DNA from: UKL13-3 sp943369665
GTDB taxonomy: Bacteria > Bacteroidota > Bacteroidia > UKL13-3
Direction: 5' to 3'
DNA length: 64,000 nt
NCBI GenBank assembly: GCA_943369665.1
Contig: CALRNX020000001.1
Span: 496,001 to 560,000, forward strand
Positions 63,427-64,000 of the stretch are shown here, piece after piece (the stretch's first letter is position 1; the number at the start of each line of letters is the position of its first letter). Made by a program: the position numbers and the translations under genes. The notes under the pieces were generated by a model that was not told where the DNA came from, made no database searches, and saw only the letters and a program-made list of their open reading frames with translations.

Positions 63427-64000
63427 ATGAATCATTTAATTAAAATATCGCTGGCAGCTATTTCGATAGCAGTCTTATCCGGCTGTGAAATAGAGCCTAT
63501 CCAAACCCTCCCTTCCAGAAATTTTGAGTTGGTATGGAGTGACGAATTTGATGGAGATTCGGGTACAGTTCTTAATGCGGGAAAGTGGGGGTATGATTTA
63601 GGAACCGGTCAAAATGGCTGGGGAAACAACGAATTACAAACGTACACAAACAGTCCTCAAAATGTATCTCTTGACGGCTTAGGAAATCTGAGGATAATTG
63701 CCAAAAAAGACGTCTCAGGAAATTACACCTCAGCACGAATTAAAACACAAGGATTGTTTTCCCAACAATATGGTAAGATAGAAGCTCGTATCAAAACACC
63801 AACAGGTTCAGGTATGTGGCCTGCATTTTGGATGTTGGGTAACAATATCAGTACCGTAAGTTGGCCTCAATGCGGAGAGATTGACATTATGGAGCAGAAA
63901 GGCAAGTACTCAAATATAACTTATGGTACAATTCATGGTCCCGGATACTCTGGTGGTGAAGCTGTATCTACTCCCTATATTCTGGAGAATAGCCGCTTTG
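63427..64000 (+). CDS. GH16 beta-glucanase lipoprotein, 3' end outside the window
   Basis: The first 191 codons of a GH16 enzyme. A lipoprotein signal (ISLAAISIAVLSGC) precedes the catalytic domain: FELVWSDEFDGDSG, WGNNELQTYT, GLFSQQYGKIEARIKTPTGS, GMWPAFWMLG and the active-site motif GEIDIMEQ with nucleophile E151, helper D153 and acid/base E156. WGNNELQ and the WP.CGEIDIME context fit laminarinases (endo-beta-1,3-glucanases). The frame is open to the window edge. Confidence 0.93.
   Translation, partial: MNHLIKISLAAISIAVLSGCEIEPIQTLPSRNFELVWSDEFDGDSGTVLNAGKWGYDLGTGQNGWGNNELQTYTNSPQNVSLDGLGNLRIIAKKDVSGNYTSARIKTQGLFSQQYGKIEARIKTPTGSGMWPAFWMLGNNISTVSWPQCGEIDIMEQKGKYSNITYGTIHGPGYSGGEAVSTPYILENSRF

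Overview
The window comes from a member of the Bacteroidota. The evidence is a fused lpxC-fabZ gene, a PorX response regulator with a PglZ domain, PorP/SprF and PorE-like proteins, proteins ending in type A or type B sorting domains of the type IX secretion system (T9SS), DUF5522 and DUF6438 proteins, and TAnnTTTG promoter boxes. It looks like a free-living, probably gliding or surface-attached environmental species; genus cannot be read from the sequence.

Layout. 1-1.4 kb: the end of an HD-domain gene and a universal stress protein. 2-13 kb: a secretion triad made of a 2,544-residue repeat adhesin with a type B T9SS domain, a PorP/SprF protein and a PorE-like OmpA protein. 13-23 kb: a membrane adenylate cyclase, an MBL-fold hydrolase, cysteine desulfurase, an OmpA lipoprotein, RlmI, a carboxypeptidase-regulatory-domain protein and PhoH. 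23-31 kb: two tRNA-Arg genes, dnaG and a 1,675-residue PKD/FN3 T9SS protein. 31-40 kb: lipid A genes (lpxB; then HD protein-lpxD-lpxC/fabZ-lpxA-ABC ATPase) with porX divergent from them. 40-47 kb: stress protein, nucleoside phosphorylase and a vitamin B12 uptake operon behind a cobalamin riboswitch (BtuB-like receptor, DUF4465 protein with T9SS tail, beta-propeller lipoprotein, DUF5522). 47-48.5 kb: a divergent HxlR/DsbA pair.

49-56.3 kb is the most unusual part. Seven imperfect palindromes of 124-133 bp, related to each other in both arms and central loop, separate single genes that all read on the + strand. Stops and starts lie within a few tens of bases of the palindromes, as in integron cassettes. 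No integrase gene is visible, so the region resembles a cluster of attC-like sites lacking an integrase. Most cargo genes encode exported or membrane proteins of unknown function. An IS1182-type element has inserted into the CGTTA core of one palindrome.

56.3-64 kb: a Crp/Fnr-type regulator, two small envelope proteins, then a glucan-degradation cluster: a glycosidase fused to an outer-membrane barrel, a carbohydrate-binding lipoprotein and a GH16 glucanase that runs off the end.

The common theme is the cell envelope: T9SS cargo and its partner proteins, the T9SS regulator PorX, LPS synthesis, surface capture of B12 and surface attack on glucans. No tools were run; family names rest on motifs read by eye.
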